Notes under the pieces: generated by a model
Told to the model about the DNA's origin: nothing
The model's input: the letters and a program-made list of their open reading frames with translations, nothing else
The model's database searches: none
Program-made: the position numbers and the translations under genes
Source: Ancylobacter mangrovi
Lineage (GTDB): Bacteria; Pseudomonadota; Alphaproteobacteria; Rhizobiales; Xanthobacteraceae
Length of the DNA stretch: 64,000 nucleotides
Assembly (NCBI RefSeq): GCF_024752355.1
Contig: NZ_JANTHZ010000003.1
Coordinates: 186,001 to 250,000 of the forward strand
Reading direction: 5' to 3'
Shown here: in pieces, positions 55,206-63,445 of the stretch
How the letters are laid out: every line of letters starts with the position of its first letter
Position numbering within the stretch: position 1 is the stretch's first letter

Positions 55206-56525
55206 TCACACCGCGGTGGAATGGCGCCCGGTGCCGGCCTGCAGGCGCGCGTCGAGCGCGGCGGCGGCGAGCCGCACGAAGGGCCGGCCCTCATCGGTCA
55301 TCGCCACGTGGCCGCCGTCTATGCTCAGCAGCCCGTCGGCGGCGAGCGAGGCGAGGCGCGGGGCGGCCTCGGTCATCAGGTCGGCGTCGAGATCCACCGC
55401 GAGGTCGCACATCAGCCGCTCGATCGCCGCCCCGCGCCTGAGGTCGTCGCCGGTGAAGGCGACGCCGCGGACGGTGGCGAAGTCGCCGGCGTCGATGGCG
55501 CGGCGGTAGCTGTGCGCGTCCGGCGCGTTCTGGGTGAAGCCGGCGGGAAAGCGGCTGATCGCCGAGGCGCCGAGCCCGACCAGCGCGTCCGCCCTGTCGA
55601 CCGTGTAGCCCTGGAAGTTGCGGTGCAGCCGGCCGGCGGCGGCGGCGCGCGCCAGCGGGTCGGACGGCCGGGCGAAATGGTCGAGGCCGATCGCCACATA
55701 GCCGGCTTCGAGAAGCGTCTCGCGCGCGGCTTCCGACTGCTCCAGCCGCTCGGCCGCGCCGGGCAGCGAGGACTGATCGATCATCCGCTGGTTGGTGCGC
55801 ATCCACGGCACATGGGCGTAGCCGAACAGGGCGAGCCGCTCGGGCGCGAGCAGCGTCGCCATCTGCGCCGAGCGCCGCACGTCGCGCGCGGTCTGGTGCG
55901 GCAGGCCGAACATGAGGTCGAGATTGATCGCCGCGACGCCTGCCTCGCGCATCAGCCGCACCGCGCGGTCGACTGTGCCGAAGGGCTGCACGCGGCCGAT
56001 GGCGCGCTGCACATGGGCGCTGAAGTCCTGCACGCCGAAGCTGACGCGGTCGACGCCGATGGCGGCCAGCGCATCGGCGAGCTCCTCGTCGGTCTCGCGC
56101 GGGTCGAGCTCGATGGCGTGCTCGGCGACCGAATCGAGGTCGAAATGCCCGGCGATACGGGCGTGGAGCCGCTTCAGCGCTTCGGGGCCGATCAGGCTCG
56201 GCGTGCCCCCGCCCCAGGCGAGGTGGACGACGCGCCGCCCGCCGGCCCTGGCGGCGACGAGGTCGATCTCCTTCTCCAGCCGCGCCACATAGGCGGCGAC
56301 CGGCTCGCGCCGGCGCGTCGCCTTGGTGGTGCAGCCGCAGTAGAAGCACAGCGAGGGGCAGAACGGCACATGCAGGTAGAGCGACAGCGTCGCCTCCGGC
56401 CCCAGCGCGGACAGCCAGCTTGCGTGCTCGCCCGCCCCGACCTCGCCCGAGAAATGCGGGGCGGTGGGGTAGGAGGTGTAGCGCGGCACGGCGCGCTCGG
56501 CATGGAAGAGCGATGAGTTATGCAT
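55206..56525 (-). CDS. hemN: Oxygen-independent coproporphyrinogen III oxidase
   Basis: 439 residues, radical SAM. Converts coproporphyrinogen III to protoporphyrinogen IX without oxygen. The cluster motif PFCPSLCFYCGC (C-x3-C-x2-C-x-C, about 50-61) is the HemN form. Further signatures: HLAWGGGTPSLIGPEAL (about 100-116), ELDPRETDEELADAL, VSFGVQDFSAHVQRAIGRVQ, and NLDLMFGLPHQT. ATG 56525 starts at MHNSSLFHAERAVPRYTSYP as in relatives. A FixK-type box lies 35 bp upstream, so low oxygen should induce it. Confidence 0.94.
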   Translation of the reverse strand: MHNSSLFHAERAVPRYTSYPTAPHFSGEVGAGEHASWLSALGPEATLSLYLHVPFCPSLCFYCGCTTKATRRREPVAAYVARLEKEIDLVAARAGGRRVVHLAWGGGTPSLIGPEALKRLHARIAGHFDLDSVAEHAIELDPRETDEELADALAAIGVDRVSFGVQDFSAHVQRAIGRVQPFGTVDRAVRLMREAGVAAINLDLMFGLPHQTARDVRRSAQMATLLAPERLALFGYAHVPWMRTNQRMIDQSSLPGAAERLEQSEAARETLLEAGYVAIGLDHFARPSDPLARAAAAGRLHRNFQGYTVDRADALVGLGASAISRFPAGFTQNAPDAHSYRRAIDAGDFATVRGVAFTGDDLRRGAAIERLMCDLAVDLDADLMTEAAPRLASLAADGLLSIDGGHVAMTDEGRPFVRLAAAALDARLQAGTGRHSTAV

Positions 56526-56559
56526 GGAGCGGATTTGACCGCGGGGGCCAATCGGCGCA

Positions 56560-56573
56560 TTGATCCGGCGCAA
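56560..56573. promoter_or_regulatory. FixK/FNR-type box upstream of hemN
   Basis: On the hemN strand: TTGCG-CCGG-ATCAA, keeping the TTG-N8-CAA core with one perfect half-site. It lies 35 bp from the hemN start and 63 bp from the divergent AbrB-type gene. Confidence 0.6.
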
Positions 56574-56635
56574 ACCGGACGCGACCATCCCTTTCTTTTC
56601 GCGCCGCTTTTCCCGCCTCCCGCCCGATCCGCCCG

Positions 56636-57754
56636 ATGCCGCTGCCCAAGCTGTTCAAGCATACCTTCGGCTCCTCGCCGCGCCAGTTCGCCAGCTATGC
56701 CTCGACCCTCGTCGCCGCTGGCGTGGGCGGCGCGCTGTTCGCCTATGCCGGCATGCCGGCGGGCTGGCTGTCCGGCGCGCTGGTGCTGACCGCGGTGCTG
56801 GCGCTGGCCGGCGTGCCGGTCGCCGTCTCCCCGCCCATACGCACCGCGACCTATGTGGTGATCGGCACCTCGATGGGGGCGACCATCACCCCGGACACGC
56901 TGCGCGGCATCGCCACCTGGCCGGTGACGATGGCGGTGCTCGGGCTCTCCGTGCCGGTCATGATCGGCGCCTCGGTGCTCTATCTCGAGAAGGTCTCGCG
57001 CTGGGACCGGCGCAGCGCCTTCTTCGCCTCGGTGCCGGGGGCGCTCTCGACCGTGCTGATCATGGCGGAAAGCTCAGGCGCCGACACGCGGCGCGTGGTG
57101 TTCGGCCAGTCGATGCGGCTGTTCGTGCTGGTGGCGCTGCTGCCCGGGGTGATGGGCGGGCTCGGCCACCAGCCGGCGGGCACGCTGCCGGTGACGCCGG
57201 TGGTGCCGGATCTCGCCGGATTCCTGATGTCGCTCGGCGTCGGCATCCTCGGCGGGCTGGTCGCCGAGCGGGCGAACTTCCCCGGCGGCTCCATGGTCGG
57301 GGCGATGCTGGCGAGCGGCTTCGTCCACGGGCTCGGGCTGATCGAGGGACGGCTGCCGGACCTCCTGCTGATCGCCAGCTTCGCGGTGCTCGGTGCCAAT
57401 ACCGGCAGCCGCTTCACCGGCACGCGGCTGGAGACGCTGCGACGCTTCCTGGTCGATTCGGTGGTGGCGCTGGTGATCGCGACGGCGGTGGCGCTGGGCT
57501 TCGCGCTGCTCGGCTCGTGGCTCGCCGACGAGCCGCTGCCGAAGGTGCTGCTGGCCTATGTGCCGGGCGCGCTGGAGGCGATGACGATCATGGCCTTCGT
57601 GCTCGGCGTCGACCCGGCCTTCGTCGCCGCACACCACCTGATGCGCTTCCTGGCGCTGGCGATGCTGGTGCCGGTGATCGCGCGGCTGTTCTTCGGCCGG
57701 GCGGTGGTGCCCTCCGAGGCGGTCGAGATCGACAAGAGCGAACCGAAGGACTGA
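56636..57754 (+). CDS. AbrB-family membrane protein (regulator/transporter of unknown role)
   Basis: 372 residues with about 10 hydrophobic helices. It belongs to the AbrB (formerly ammonia monooxygenase-like) membrane family: two repeated halves, each starting with GMPAGWLSGALVLTAVLALAG (about 39-59) and FPGGSMVGAMLASGFVHGLG, and the signature YVPGALEAMTIMAFVLGVDP (about 304-323). No DNA-binding domain is seen despite the family name. Divergent from hemN, sharing its control region. Confidence 0.8.
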   Translation: MPLPKLFKHTFGSSPRQFASYASTLVAAGVGGALFAYAGMPAGWLSGALVLTAVLALAGVPVAVSPPIRTATYVVIGTSMGATITPDTLRGIATWPVTMAVLGLSVPVMIGASVLYLEKVSRWDRRSAFFASVPGALSTVLIMAESSGADTRRVVFGQSMRLFVLVALLPGVMGGLGHQPAGTLPVTPVVPDLAGFLMSLGVGILGGLVAERANFPGGSMVGAMLASGFVHGLGLIEGRLPDLLLIASFAVLGANTGSRFTGTRLETLRRFLVDSVVALVIATAVALGFALLGSWLADEPLPKVLLAYVPGALEAMTIMAFVLGVDPAFVAAHHLMRFLALAMLVPVIARLFFGRAVVPSEAVEIDKSEPKD

Positions 57755-57802
57755 TCCCCGGCGGGATTGGTCCCCGGCCCGCGGCCGGGGAGGGCGCGCG
57801 TG

Positions 57803-59029
57803 CTACTCGGCCGCCTGCGCGCGCGGCACGAAGGCGAGGCCGAGCCGGTTCCACACATCGGTCAGCGCGCGGGCGAGGTCGGCGACCAGCGCGTCGTCGT
57901 GGAACGGGCCGGGCGTGATGCGCAGCCGCTCGGTGCCGCGCGGCACGGTCGGGTAGTTGATCGGCTGGATGTAGATGCCGTGGTCGTTGAGCAGCATGTC
58001 GCTGGCGGCCTTGCAGGCCTCGGCGTCGCCGACCATGACCGGCACGATGTGGGTCTCGGTGTCGAGCTGGGGCAGCCCGGCGAGATCGAGCGCGCGCTTG
58101 ACCTTGCCGACCTGCGCCTGCTGGCGCGCGCGCTCGGCGCCCGACGCCTTGAGGTGGCGCACCGAGGCGACCGCCGCCGCCGCGATGGCGGGGGGGAGCG
58201 CGGTGGTGAAGATGAAGCCGGGCGCATAGGAGCGCACTGCGTCCAGCACCGCCGCCTTGCCGGCGATGTAGCCGCCGACGACGCCGAACGCCTTGCCGAG
58301 CGTGCCCTCGATCACGTCCACCCGGTCCATCACGCCGTCGCGCTCGGCGACGCCCGCGCCGCGCGGGCCGTACATGCCGACTGCGTGCACCTCGTCGAGA
58401 TAGGTCATGGCGCCGTAGCGCTGGGCGAGGTCGCAGATGGCGCCGATCGGGGCGACGTCGCCGTCCATCGAATAGACGCTCTCGAACACGATCAGCTTGG
58501 GCCGGTCGCCGGCCGCCTGCAGCAGCTCCTCGAGATGGGCGAGGTCGTTGTGGCGGAAGATCGCCTTCTCGCGGCCGGCCTGGCGCACGCCCTCGATCAT
58601 CGAGTTGTGGTTCAGCGCGTCGGAGAGGACGAGGCAGTCGGGAATGAGCTTGGCGAGGGTCGAGATGCCGGTCTGGTTCGACACGTAGCCGGAGGTGAAG
58701 ACCAGCCCCGCCTGCTTGCCGTGCAGGTCGGCGAGCTCGGCTTCCAGCTCGACGATGGCATGGCTGTTGCCGGAGATGTTGCGGGTGCCGCCGGCGCCGG
58801 CGCCGACCTCGCGGGCGGTGGCGCACAGGGCCTCTACCACGTCAGGATGGCAGCCCATGCCGAGATAGTCGTTCGAGCACCAGATGACGATGTCGCGCTC
58901 GCCCTCGGGCGAGTGCCATACGGCATGAGGGAAGCGCTGCGTGTCGCGCTCGATCTCGGCGAAGGTCCGGTAGCGCCGCTCATTCTTGAGCGCGTCGACG
59001 GCATCCTGGAAAAAGCGTCCGTAGTCCAT
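57803..59029 (-). CDS. hemA: 5-aminolevulinate synthase
   Basis: 408 residues, PLP-dependent. Condenses glycine and succinyl-CoA, the first step of heme synthesis by the Shemin route, typical of Alphaproteobacteria. [20 protein letters not shown] (1-20), [15 protein letters not shown] stretch ([20 protein letters not shown]), [17 protein letters not shown] (about 208-224), and PLP Lys in [19 protein letters not shown] (about 242-260). ATG 59029 chosen by the conserved N-terminus; an upstream extension of 27 codons is not family-like. No FixK box is clear in its leader. Confidence 0.95.
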   Translation of the reverse strand: MDYGRFFQDAVDALKNERRYRTFAEIERDTQRFPHAVWHSPEGERDIVIWCSNDYLGMGCHPDVVEALCATAREVGAGAGGTRNISGNSHAIVELEAELADLHGKQAGLVFTSGYVSNQTGISTLAKLIPDCLVLSDALNHNSMIEGVRQAGREKAIFRHNDLAHLEELLQAAGDRPKLIVFESVYSMDGDVAPIGAICDLAQRYGAMTYLDEVHAVGMYGPRGAGVAERDGVMDRVDVIEGTLGKAFGVVGGYIAGKAAVLDAVRSYAPGFIFTTALPPAIAAAAVASVRHLKASGAERARQQAQVGKVKRALDLAGLPQLDTETHIVPVMVGDAEACKAASDMLLNDHGIYIQPINYPTVPRGTERLRITPGPFHDDALVADLARALTDVWNRLGLAFVPRAQAAE

Positions 59030-59164
59030 GTGCACCCACTCCGGCCCCCGAACACAGAGCGAACGGGGCGCGTCGAGCGGCAACATGAACTTTGGAGCCG
59101 TTCCGATCAACCCGGCAAACCCCTGACGCGGCGATCGGGCGCGCTTTTGCGAAAAGCGCCCGGC

Positions 59165-59704
59165 TCACGTCTCTGCGAGGTCGCGCACCTGCGCCAGCGT
59201 CAGGGGCAGCACGGCGCGGCCGTCGAAATAGAGGAATCGCAGGCGCCGCCGGCGCGAGACCATGGAGGCGGGCAGCGGATCGTAGCGGAACGCGCCGCCG
59301 CCGAGCTGCGGCATCACCGCGCCGACATCGGTCGCCTCGTCCGTCTCCACCCGCAGCAGGCTGACCCGCGCGCCCTCGCGGCTGACGGCGTCGAACGGGA
59401 TGCGGGCGAGGCGCAGGAAGCTGGTGGGGTCGGAGGTCGAGCCGAAGCCTTCCACGAACGCCTTCTCGACCAGGTCGAGATCGGGCTCGACATGGGCGTG
59501 GTCGCCCTCCTCGGGCGGCTCGGGAAGATGCGGGGTCTGCCACTGCGCCGCCGGGCGCGGGCCGGGGCCGTGATTGTGGCCGCCATGGGCGTGGGCGTGG
59601 GCATGCGCCTGGGCGTGCGAATGCGCTGTGCCGTGGCCGTGGCTATGGCCGCCGGCGCCGTGGGAATGGTCGTGCGGGTGGTCGTGATCATGACCGCGAT
59701 GCAT
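59165..59704 (-). CDS. Histidine-rich protein of unknown family, candidate nickel chaperone
   Basis: 179 residues. The first 45 contain 18 His (MHRGHDHDHPHDHSHGAGGH, then HSHGHGTAHSHAQAHAHAHA), a nickel- or zinc-binding pattern. The folded part from about 68 (DLDLVEKAFVEGFGSTSDPT, SFLRLARIPFDAVSREGARV, GGGAFRYDPLPASMVSRRRR, FLYFDGRAVLPLTLAQVRDL) has no Cys and no family I can name. It lies 56 bp behind the guanidine hydrolase on the same strand, with GAGGAGGAG before ATG 59704. GdmH of cyanobacteria needs HypA/HypB-like proteins for nickel insertion; this protein may fill that role here. That is inference. Confidence 0.85.
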   Translation of the reverse strand: MHRGHDHDHPHDHSHGAGGHSHGHGTAHSHAQAHAHAHAHGGHNHGPGPRPAAQWQTPHLPEPPEEGDHAHVEPDLDLVEKAFVEGFGSTSDPTSFLRLARIPFDAVSREGARVSLLRVETDEATDVGAVMPQLGGGAFRYDPLPASMVSRRRRLRFLYFDGRAVLPLTLAQVRDLAET

Positions 59705-59760
59705 GGCGCTCTCCTCCTCGCGCCGGCCGGACCAAAGGCCCGGCGCGGCGGGAGCTGGGC

Positions 59761-61023
59761 TCAGAAGCTCACCGGCTTGTCGATGATGTGCTTGTGCGCG
59801 CCCATCTTGCCATGGGCGACCATGGAGCCGAGCGCCTCGACCACCACGCGCAGGCCGAACAGGGCGGTGATGTCCGAAGTGTCGTAGGGCGGGGAGACCT
59901 CAACCACCTCCAGCCCGCACAGCCCCTCGGCGGCGACGAGGCCGAGGATCTTCAGCGCCTCGCGCGGCAGGAAGCCGCCCGGCTCGGGCCAGCCGGTGCC
60001 GGGCACGAAGCCGCAGTCGATCGAATCGACGTCGAAGGAGATGTAGACCGCGTCCGCGTCCTTCCAGGCGAGCTCGAGCGCGATCTCGGCGGTCTTCTCC
60101 AGCCCGATCTTCTCGATGTCGTCGATGGTCAGCACGTTGGTGCCGCGCTTGCGCGCTTCCTGCACGCCGTAGCGCGGGACCTGCCAGCCGCCGATGCCGA
60201 GCTGGACGAGGTTCTGCGGCTTCACGTTCGGCAGGTTGGTCGCCCAGTACCAGGGCGTGGTATGCATGCGCTCGTCGAGATCCTTCTCCTGGATGTCGAT
60301 GTGGCGGTCGAAATGGATGATGCCGATGCGCTTGGAGGTGCATTCGGCGATGCCGCGCACGCAGGGAAAGCCGATCGAATGGTCGCCGCCGAGCATGATC
60401 GGCAGCGCGCCCGACGAGAAGACGTGGGAGACGCCCTTCGAGATCTGGTCGAAGCTCTTCTCGAGATTGGCGGGGATGGTGAACACGTCGCCGGCGTCGC
60501 ACAGCGTCATCTGCTCGCGCAGGTCGACGCCGAGCTCGTAATTATAGGGCGTGTAGAGCGCGGAGATGCGACGGATGCCCTGCGGCCCGAAGCGGGTGCC
60601 GGGCCGGTAGGTGGTGCCGGAATCGAACGGGATGCCGAGCACGGCGGCGTCGTACTTGCCCACGTCGCGCACGTTCTCGACATAGGGCGCCTTGAGGAAG
60701 GTGTTGATGCCGGCGAAATGGGGCAGCTCGCCGCGGGCGAAGGTCGGGATCGACTTGTCGGTGATCGAATCCGCGCCGGGCAGGCCCATGTCGAGCGCCC
60801 ATTGCTGCTCCTTGCGCCAGCCGGCCTCGGACAGGCCCTCCTCGGCCTCCAGCGCCTTCCAGCCCTGCATGCCGCGGATCTCGAAATTGGGATGGTGGCG
60901 GCGCCGGCGCTCGGGCGCGGCCATGGGGCCGGCGACGCGGGTGGCGCGGGCCGGGGCGCCGGCGAGAGGCGAGTGGGGCGGGCGGGCGGTGATCGCGAAG
61001 GCGTCGATCGGGGTCGCAGGCAT
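59761..61023 (-). CDS. gdmH: Ureohydrolase, probable nickel-dependent guanidine hydrolase
   Basis: 420 residues, arginase/agmatinase fold. Metal ligands are complete: His215 (GGDHSIGFP), Asp239, His241 and Asp243 (IIHFDRHIDIQ), Asp331 and Asp333 (ISFDVDSIDCGFVPGTGWPE). Ordinary agmatinases and arginases have HFDAHxD; the HFDRHID form with DLDERMHTTPWYW and the PGTGWPEPGG stretch fit the guanidine hydrolases, which split guanidine into urea and ammonia. A guanidine-I riboswitch upstream supports that substrate. GAGGAG lies 8 bp before ATG 61023; the first 45 residues are an extra Arg/Pro-rich region. Agmatinase or guanidinobutyrase activity is the alternative. Confidence 0.88.
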   Translation of the reverse strand: MPATPIDAFAITARPPHSPLAGAPARATRVAGPMAAPERRRRHHPNFEIRGMQGWKALEAEEGLSEAGWRKEQQWALDMGLPGADSITDKSIPTFARGELPHFAGINTFLKAPYVENVRDVGKYDAAVLGIPFDSGTTYRPGTRFGPQGIRRISALYTPYNYELGVDLREQMTLCDAGDVFTIPANLEKSFDQISKGVSHVFSSGALPIMLGGDHSIGFPCVRGIAECTSKRIGIIHFDRHIDIQEKDLDERMHTTPWYWATNLPNVKPQNLVQLGIGGWQVPRYGVQEARKRGTNVLTIDDIEKIGLEKTAEIALELAWKDADAVYISFDVDSIDCGFVPGTGWPEPGGFLPREALKILGLVAAEGLCGLEVVEVSPPYDTSDITALFGLRVVVEALGSMVAHGKMGAHKHIIDKPVSF

Positions 61024-61069
61024 TGGGCGTTCTCCTCGCTTGGCCGGAGGCCGGCCGTCGGTCCTGTCG

Positions 61070-61123
61070 GACGGTTTCGAGGAAGACCCTGCGGTGCCAG
61101 AAGATCTGCGCCGCGAAACCGTC
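61070..61123 (-). promoter_or_regulatory. Inverted repeat after the riboswitch aptamer, candidate expression platform
   Basis: On the minus strand: GACGGTTTCG (61114-61123) and CGAAACCGTC (61070-61079), a perfect 10-bp stem with a 34-nt loop, directly after the aptamer and before the ribosome binding site of gdmH. A further GC-rich hairpin at 61042-61056 lies closer to the start. There is no T run, so control could act on translation or Rho. Confidence 0.5.
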
Positions 61124-61127
61124 GCGC

Positions 61128-61243
61128 GAGCCTCCCGGGCTTTTGTCCCGCCGTGGACCCGGCGAATGTGATGGGGAACCTCCCCGCGCCGGGCTGCCCC
61201 TCTCGGACCAGCCGCGCCGCGACCGGCGCCGGAACCCTAGGGA
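61128..61243 (-). ncRNA. Guanidine-I (ykkC) riboswitch
   Basis: Read on the minus strand, the three conserved blocks of the ykkC motif occur in order: CTAGGGTTCC (61231-61240), CTGGTCCGAGAG (around 61200-61211), and GGGACAAAAGCCCGGGAGG (61131-61149). These are the bases that form the guanidinium-binding core. It is 105 bp upstream of the gdmH start, in its leader. Guanidine-I riboswitches turn on genes for guanidine breakdown or export. Confidence 0.93.
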
Positions 61244-61368
61244 CGAGGAAGGATAGACGGGCTCCCGGCGGACCGGAAGCCCGGATTGTCGGCATCGCGC
61301 CGGCCGTGGCGCCGAAAGTTTCGGCGGCGGCCGGCGGGGATTGCGTCAGGCAGGCGCCCCGGCGCGGC

Positions 61369-62013
61369 TCAGATCGCGCCGGAGAGGATGCCGAGGCCGG
61401 CGACCGCGACCACGGCGCCGACCGCCTGGGCCAGGCGCGGCGCGCGGGCCTCGGAGAGCTTGCCGATGGAGAGGGCGAGGCCGATGCCGGCCGCGTGCAG
61501 CGCCGCCGTCGCCGCCATGAAGCCGGCGGCATATTCGAGGCCGGACGCGTCCACCGGCATCTCGGCGCCGTGGGCGTGGCCGTGGAACAGGGCGAAGAAG
61601 CCGACCAGCGCCATGGCGGCGCCGAGCGGCCAGTCCTTCCGGCCGAGCGCCACCGTGCCGCCGAGCACGATGATGGAGAGCGCGATGCCGAGCTCGACCA
61701 GGGGCAGGCCGATGCCGGACATGCCGAGGAAGCCGCCGGCCGCCATCAGCGCCACGAAGCTCGCCGGCACCGCCCAGATGGCGCGCCCGCCGAGCTGGGC
61801 GGCGAAGATGCCGACCGCGACCATGGCGAGGACGTGGTCGAGGCCGCTCACCGGGTGCAGGAAGCCGTGCGCGAAGCCGACCGCCGGGCCGTGGCCGGGA
61901 TGGGCGAAGGCGAGCGCGGGCACCAGCGCGAAGCCGCCGGCGAGGACGGCGCGCGCCGCGTGGCGGGCGAGACCGGGAACGGAACGGCGGGCCGGCGAGA
62001 CGACGTTGGACAT
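61369..62013 (-). CDS. hupE: HupE/UreJ-family nickel permease
   Basis: 214 residues with a signal peptide (about 1-38, ending PALAFA before HPGHGP) and about six membrane segments. Family signatures: FLHPVSGLDHVLAMVAVGIF with the metal-binding His and Asp (about 51-70), and FALFHGHAHGAEMP (about 139-152) with a second His cluster. HupE/UreJ proteins admit nickel for hydrogenase and urease. Here no hydrogenase or urease genes are in view, but the neighbour is a nickel-type ureohydrolase. ATG 62013 fits the signal peptide. A NikR-like operator lies upstream. Confidence 0.9.
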   Translation of the reverse strand: MSNVVSPARRSVPGLARHAARAVLAGGFALVPALAFAHPGHGPAVGFAHGFLHPVSGLDHVLAMVAVGIFAAQLGGRAIWAVPASFVALMAAGGFLGMSGIGLPLVELGIALSIIVLGGTVALGRKDWPLGAAMALVGFFALFHGHAHGAEMPVDASGLEYAAGFMAATAALHAAGIGLALSIGKLSEARAPRLAQAVGAVVAVAGLGILSGAI

Positions 62014-62070
62014 GACAACCCCTCTGGAACGGGCAGGCCGCCTTCGGGGAGCCCCCGGTGCGTACGTCTG

Positions 62071-62100
62071 CGTATGATGAAATGACGCAGTCAGCTTACG
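62071..62100. promoter_or_regulatory. NikR operator upstream of hupE
   Basis: C-GTATGA (62071-62077), 16-bp spacer, GCTTAC-G (62094-62100). The known NikR site is GTATGA-N16-TCATAC: the first half is exact, the second agrees in 4 of 6, and spacing is right. It lies 58 bp before the hupE start and just behind nikR, so nickel-bound NikR would repress hupE. Confidence 0.7.
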
Positions 62101-62116
62101 TTCGACGGGGACGGCG

Positions 62117-62659
62117 TCAATCGTCCTTGTGCGCCTGCGAGGGCAAATCATGCGCCGCGTCATCGTGCGCATGGCCCGCGTGTGCGCGGGCCTGTGCGTC
62201 GGCCGGCGCCGGCAGCAGGTGCAGGTGGCCGTAGCGCACGCCGCGCTGGGTCACCACCTCGTCGGCAAGGCTCCGCACCGCGTCGGCGGGGCCGTGCAGC
62301 ACCGCGACCTCGAGGCAGGTCTCGTGGTCGAGATGGACATGCAGCGAGGCAACGGCGAGATGATGATGGCCGTGCTGCACCCTGGCGAGGCGGCGCGAGA
62401 GGTCGCGCTTCTCGTGGTCGTAGACATAGCTGAGCGTCGCGTGGCAGGGCGCGGCGGGGTCCGCCGGAGGGTCGGCGGGTGCCGGGGCCGCCGCGGGCTC
62501 ACCCTCGGCGAGCACAGCGCCCGACAGCGAGGCGCCGGAAAGGGCGGCGCGCAGCGCGTCGCGGACCGCCTCCGAGCGGGTGGAGTAGCCGTGGCGGGCG
62601 GCATAGGCGTCGACGGCGGCGAGCAGCGCGTCGTCGATGGTGAGGGTGATCCGCTGCAT
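62117..62659 (-). CDS. nikR: Nickel-responsive regulator NikR
   Basis: 180 residues. Ribbon-helix-helix DNA-binding domain at 1-45 (MQRITLTIDDALLAAVDAYA, ARHGYSTRSEAVRDALRAAL) and an ACT-like nickel-binding domain from about 72. The nickel ligands match E. coli NikR in spacing: His96, His107, His109 and Cys115 (VQHGHHHLAV, SLHVHLDHETCLEVAVLHG). An Ala/Pro-rich linker of about 25 residues joins the domains, longer than usual, and a His-rich tail ends the protein (HAGHAHDDAAHD). ATG 62659 chosen. The next gene downstream is hupE. Confidence 0.94.
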   Translation of the reverse strand: MQRITLTIDDALLAAVDAYAARHGYSTRSEAVRDALRAALSGASLSGAVLAEGEPAAAPAPADPPADPAAPCHATLSYVYDHEKRDLSRRLARVQHGHHHLAVASLHVHLDHETCLEVAVLHGPADAVRSLADEVVTQRGVRYGHLHLLPAPADAQARAHAGHAHDDAAHDLPSQAHKDD

Positions 62660-62678
62660 GGGCTGCGCCCGCCCGCCG

Positions 62679-63341
62679 CTACTTGGTGCCGAAGATGCGG
62701 TCGCCGGCATCGCCGATGCCGGGCACGATGTAACCGTGGTCGTTGAGGTGGCTGTCGATGGCGGCGGTGTAGACCGGCACGTCGGGATGCGCCTCGTGGA
62801 AGGTGGCGAGGCCCTCGGGCGCGGCGATCAGCGAGACGAACTTGATCGACTGGCAGCCGGCCGCCTTGACCTCCGCCACCGCGGCGGCGGCGGAATTGCC
62901 GGTCGCCAGCATCGGGTCGAGCACGATCGCGGTGCGCTCGGAAATGTCGCGCGGGAGCTTGAGATAATACTCGACCGCGGCGAGCGAGACCGGGTCGCGG
63001 TAGAGTCCGACATGGCCGACGCGGGCGGCGGGCAGGATCTCCAGCATGCCCTCGAGAATGCCGCCGCCGGCGCGCAGCACCGAGACCAGGCAGAGCTTCT
63101 TTCCCGCCACCACCGGCGCCTGCATGGTGGCGAGCGGGGTCTCGATCTCGATCATTTCCATCGGCATGTCGCGCGTGACCTCATAGGCCATGAGCATGCT
63201 GATCTCGCGCAGCAGCAGGCGGAACTCGTTCGCCGGCGTGCGGGTGCGGCGCATCAGCGTCAGCTTGTGCTGGATCATCGGATGATCGACGACGACGGTG
63301 GAAGGCGGCGTGGTGAGGGTCGGGGCGGAGGGCGCGTTCAT
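62679..63341 (-). CDS. upp: Uracil phosphoribosyltransferase
   Basis: 220 residues. Makes UMP from uracil and PRPP. Type I PRTase motifs: [20 protein letters not shown] (about 84-103), the PRPP loop [20 protein letters not shown] (about 141-160) and the uracil-binding end [20 protein letters not shown] (about 197-216). Only 19 bp separate it from nikR, so both may be on one transcript. Divergent from a URC1-like gene, which suggests it feeds uracil into the URC breakdown route as well as salvage. ATG 63341 chosen. Confidence 0.95.
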   Translation of the reverse strand: MNAPSAPTLTTPPSTVVVDHPMIQHKLTLMRRTRTPANEFRLLLREISMLMAYEVTRDMPMEMIEIETPLATMQAPVVAGKKLCLVSVLRAGGGILEGMLEILPAARVGHVGLYRDPVSLAAVEYYLKLPRDISERTAIVLDPMLATGNSAAAAVAEVKAAGCQSIKFVSLIAAPEGLATFHEAHPDVPVYTAAIDSHLNDHGYIVPGIGDAGDRIFGTK

Positions 63342-63445
63342 CGTCGGCTCGCTCGGGCTCGGGACTGTCGGCGGAAGGGTGGGTGGTCGGCGGTCGCGCC
63401 AGCCTCCCACAGCGTAGCGGAAAGAGCGATTCCCGATACAAGAAA

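Noticed and set aside
59090-59130. Possible FixK box upstream of hemA
   Set aside because: Only one TTGAT half-site is present; the second half lacks the CAA core at the right spacing.
59565-59704. His codon repeats in the 59165-59704 gene considered as a DNA-level tandem repeat
   Set aside because: The repetition comes from the His/Gly/Ala protein composition; unit length and bases vary, so it is not a true tandem repeat.
59788-62085. Long plus-strand frame across gdmH, riboswitch and hupE
   Set aside because: It crosses three real minus-strand elements and has no recognisable domain or ribosome binding site.
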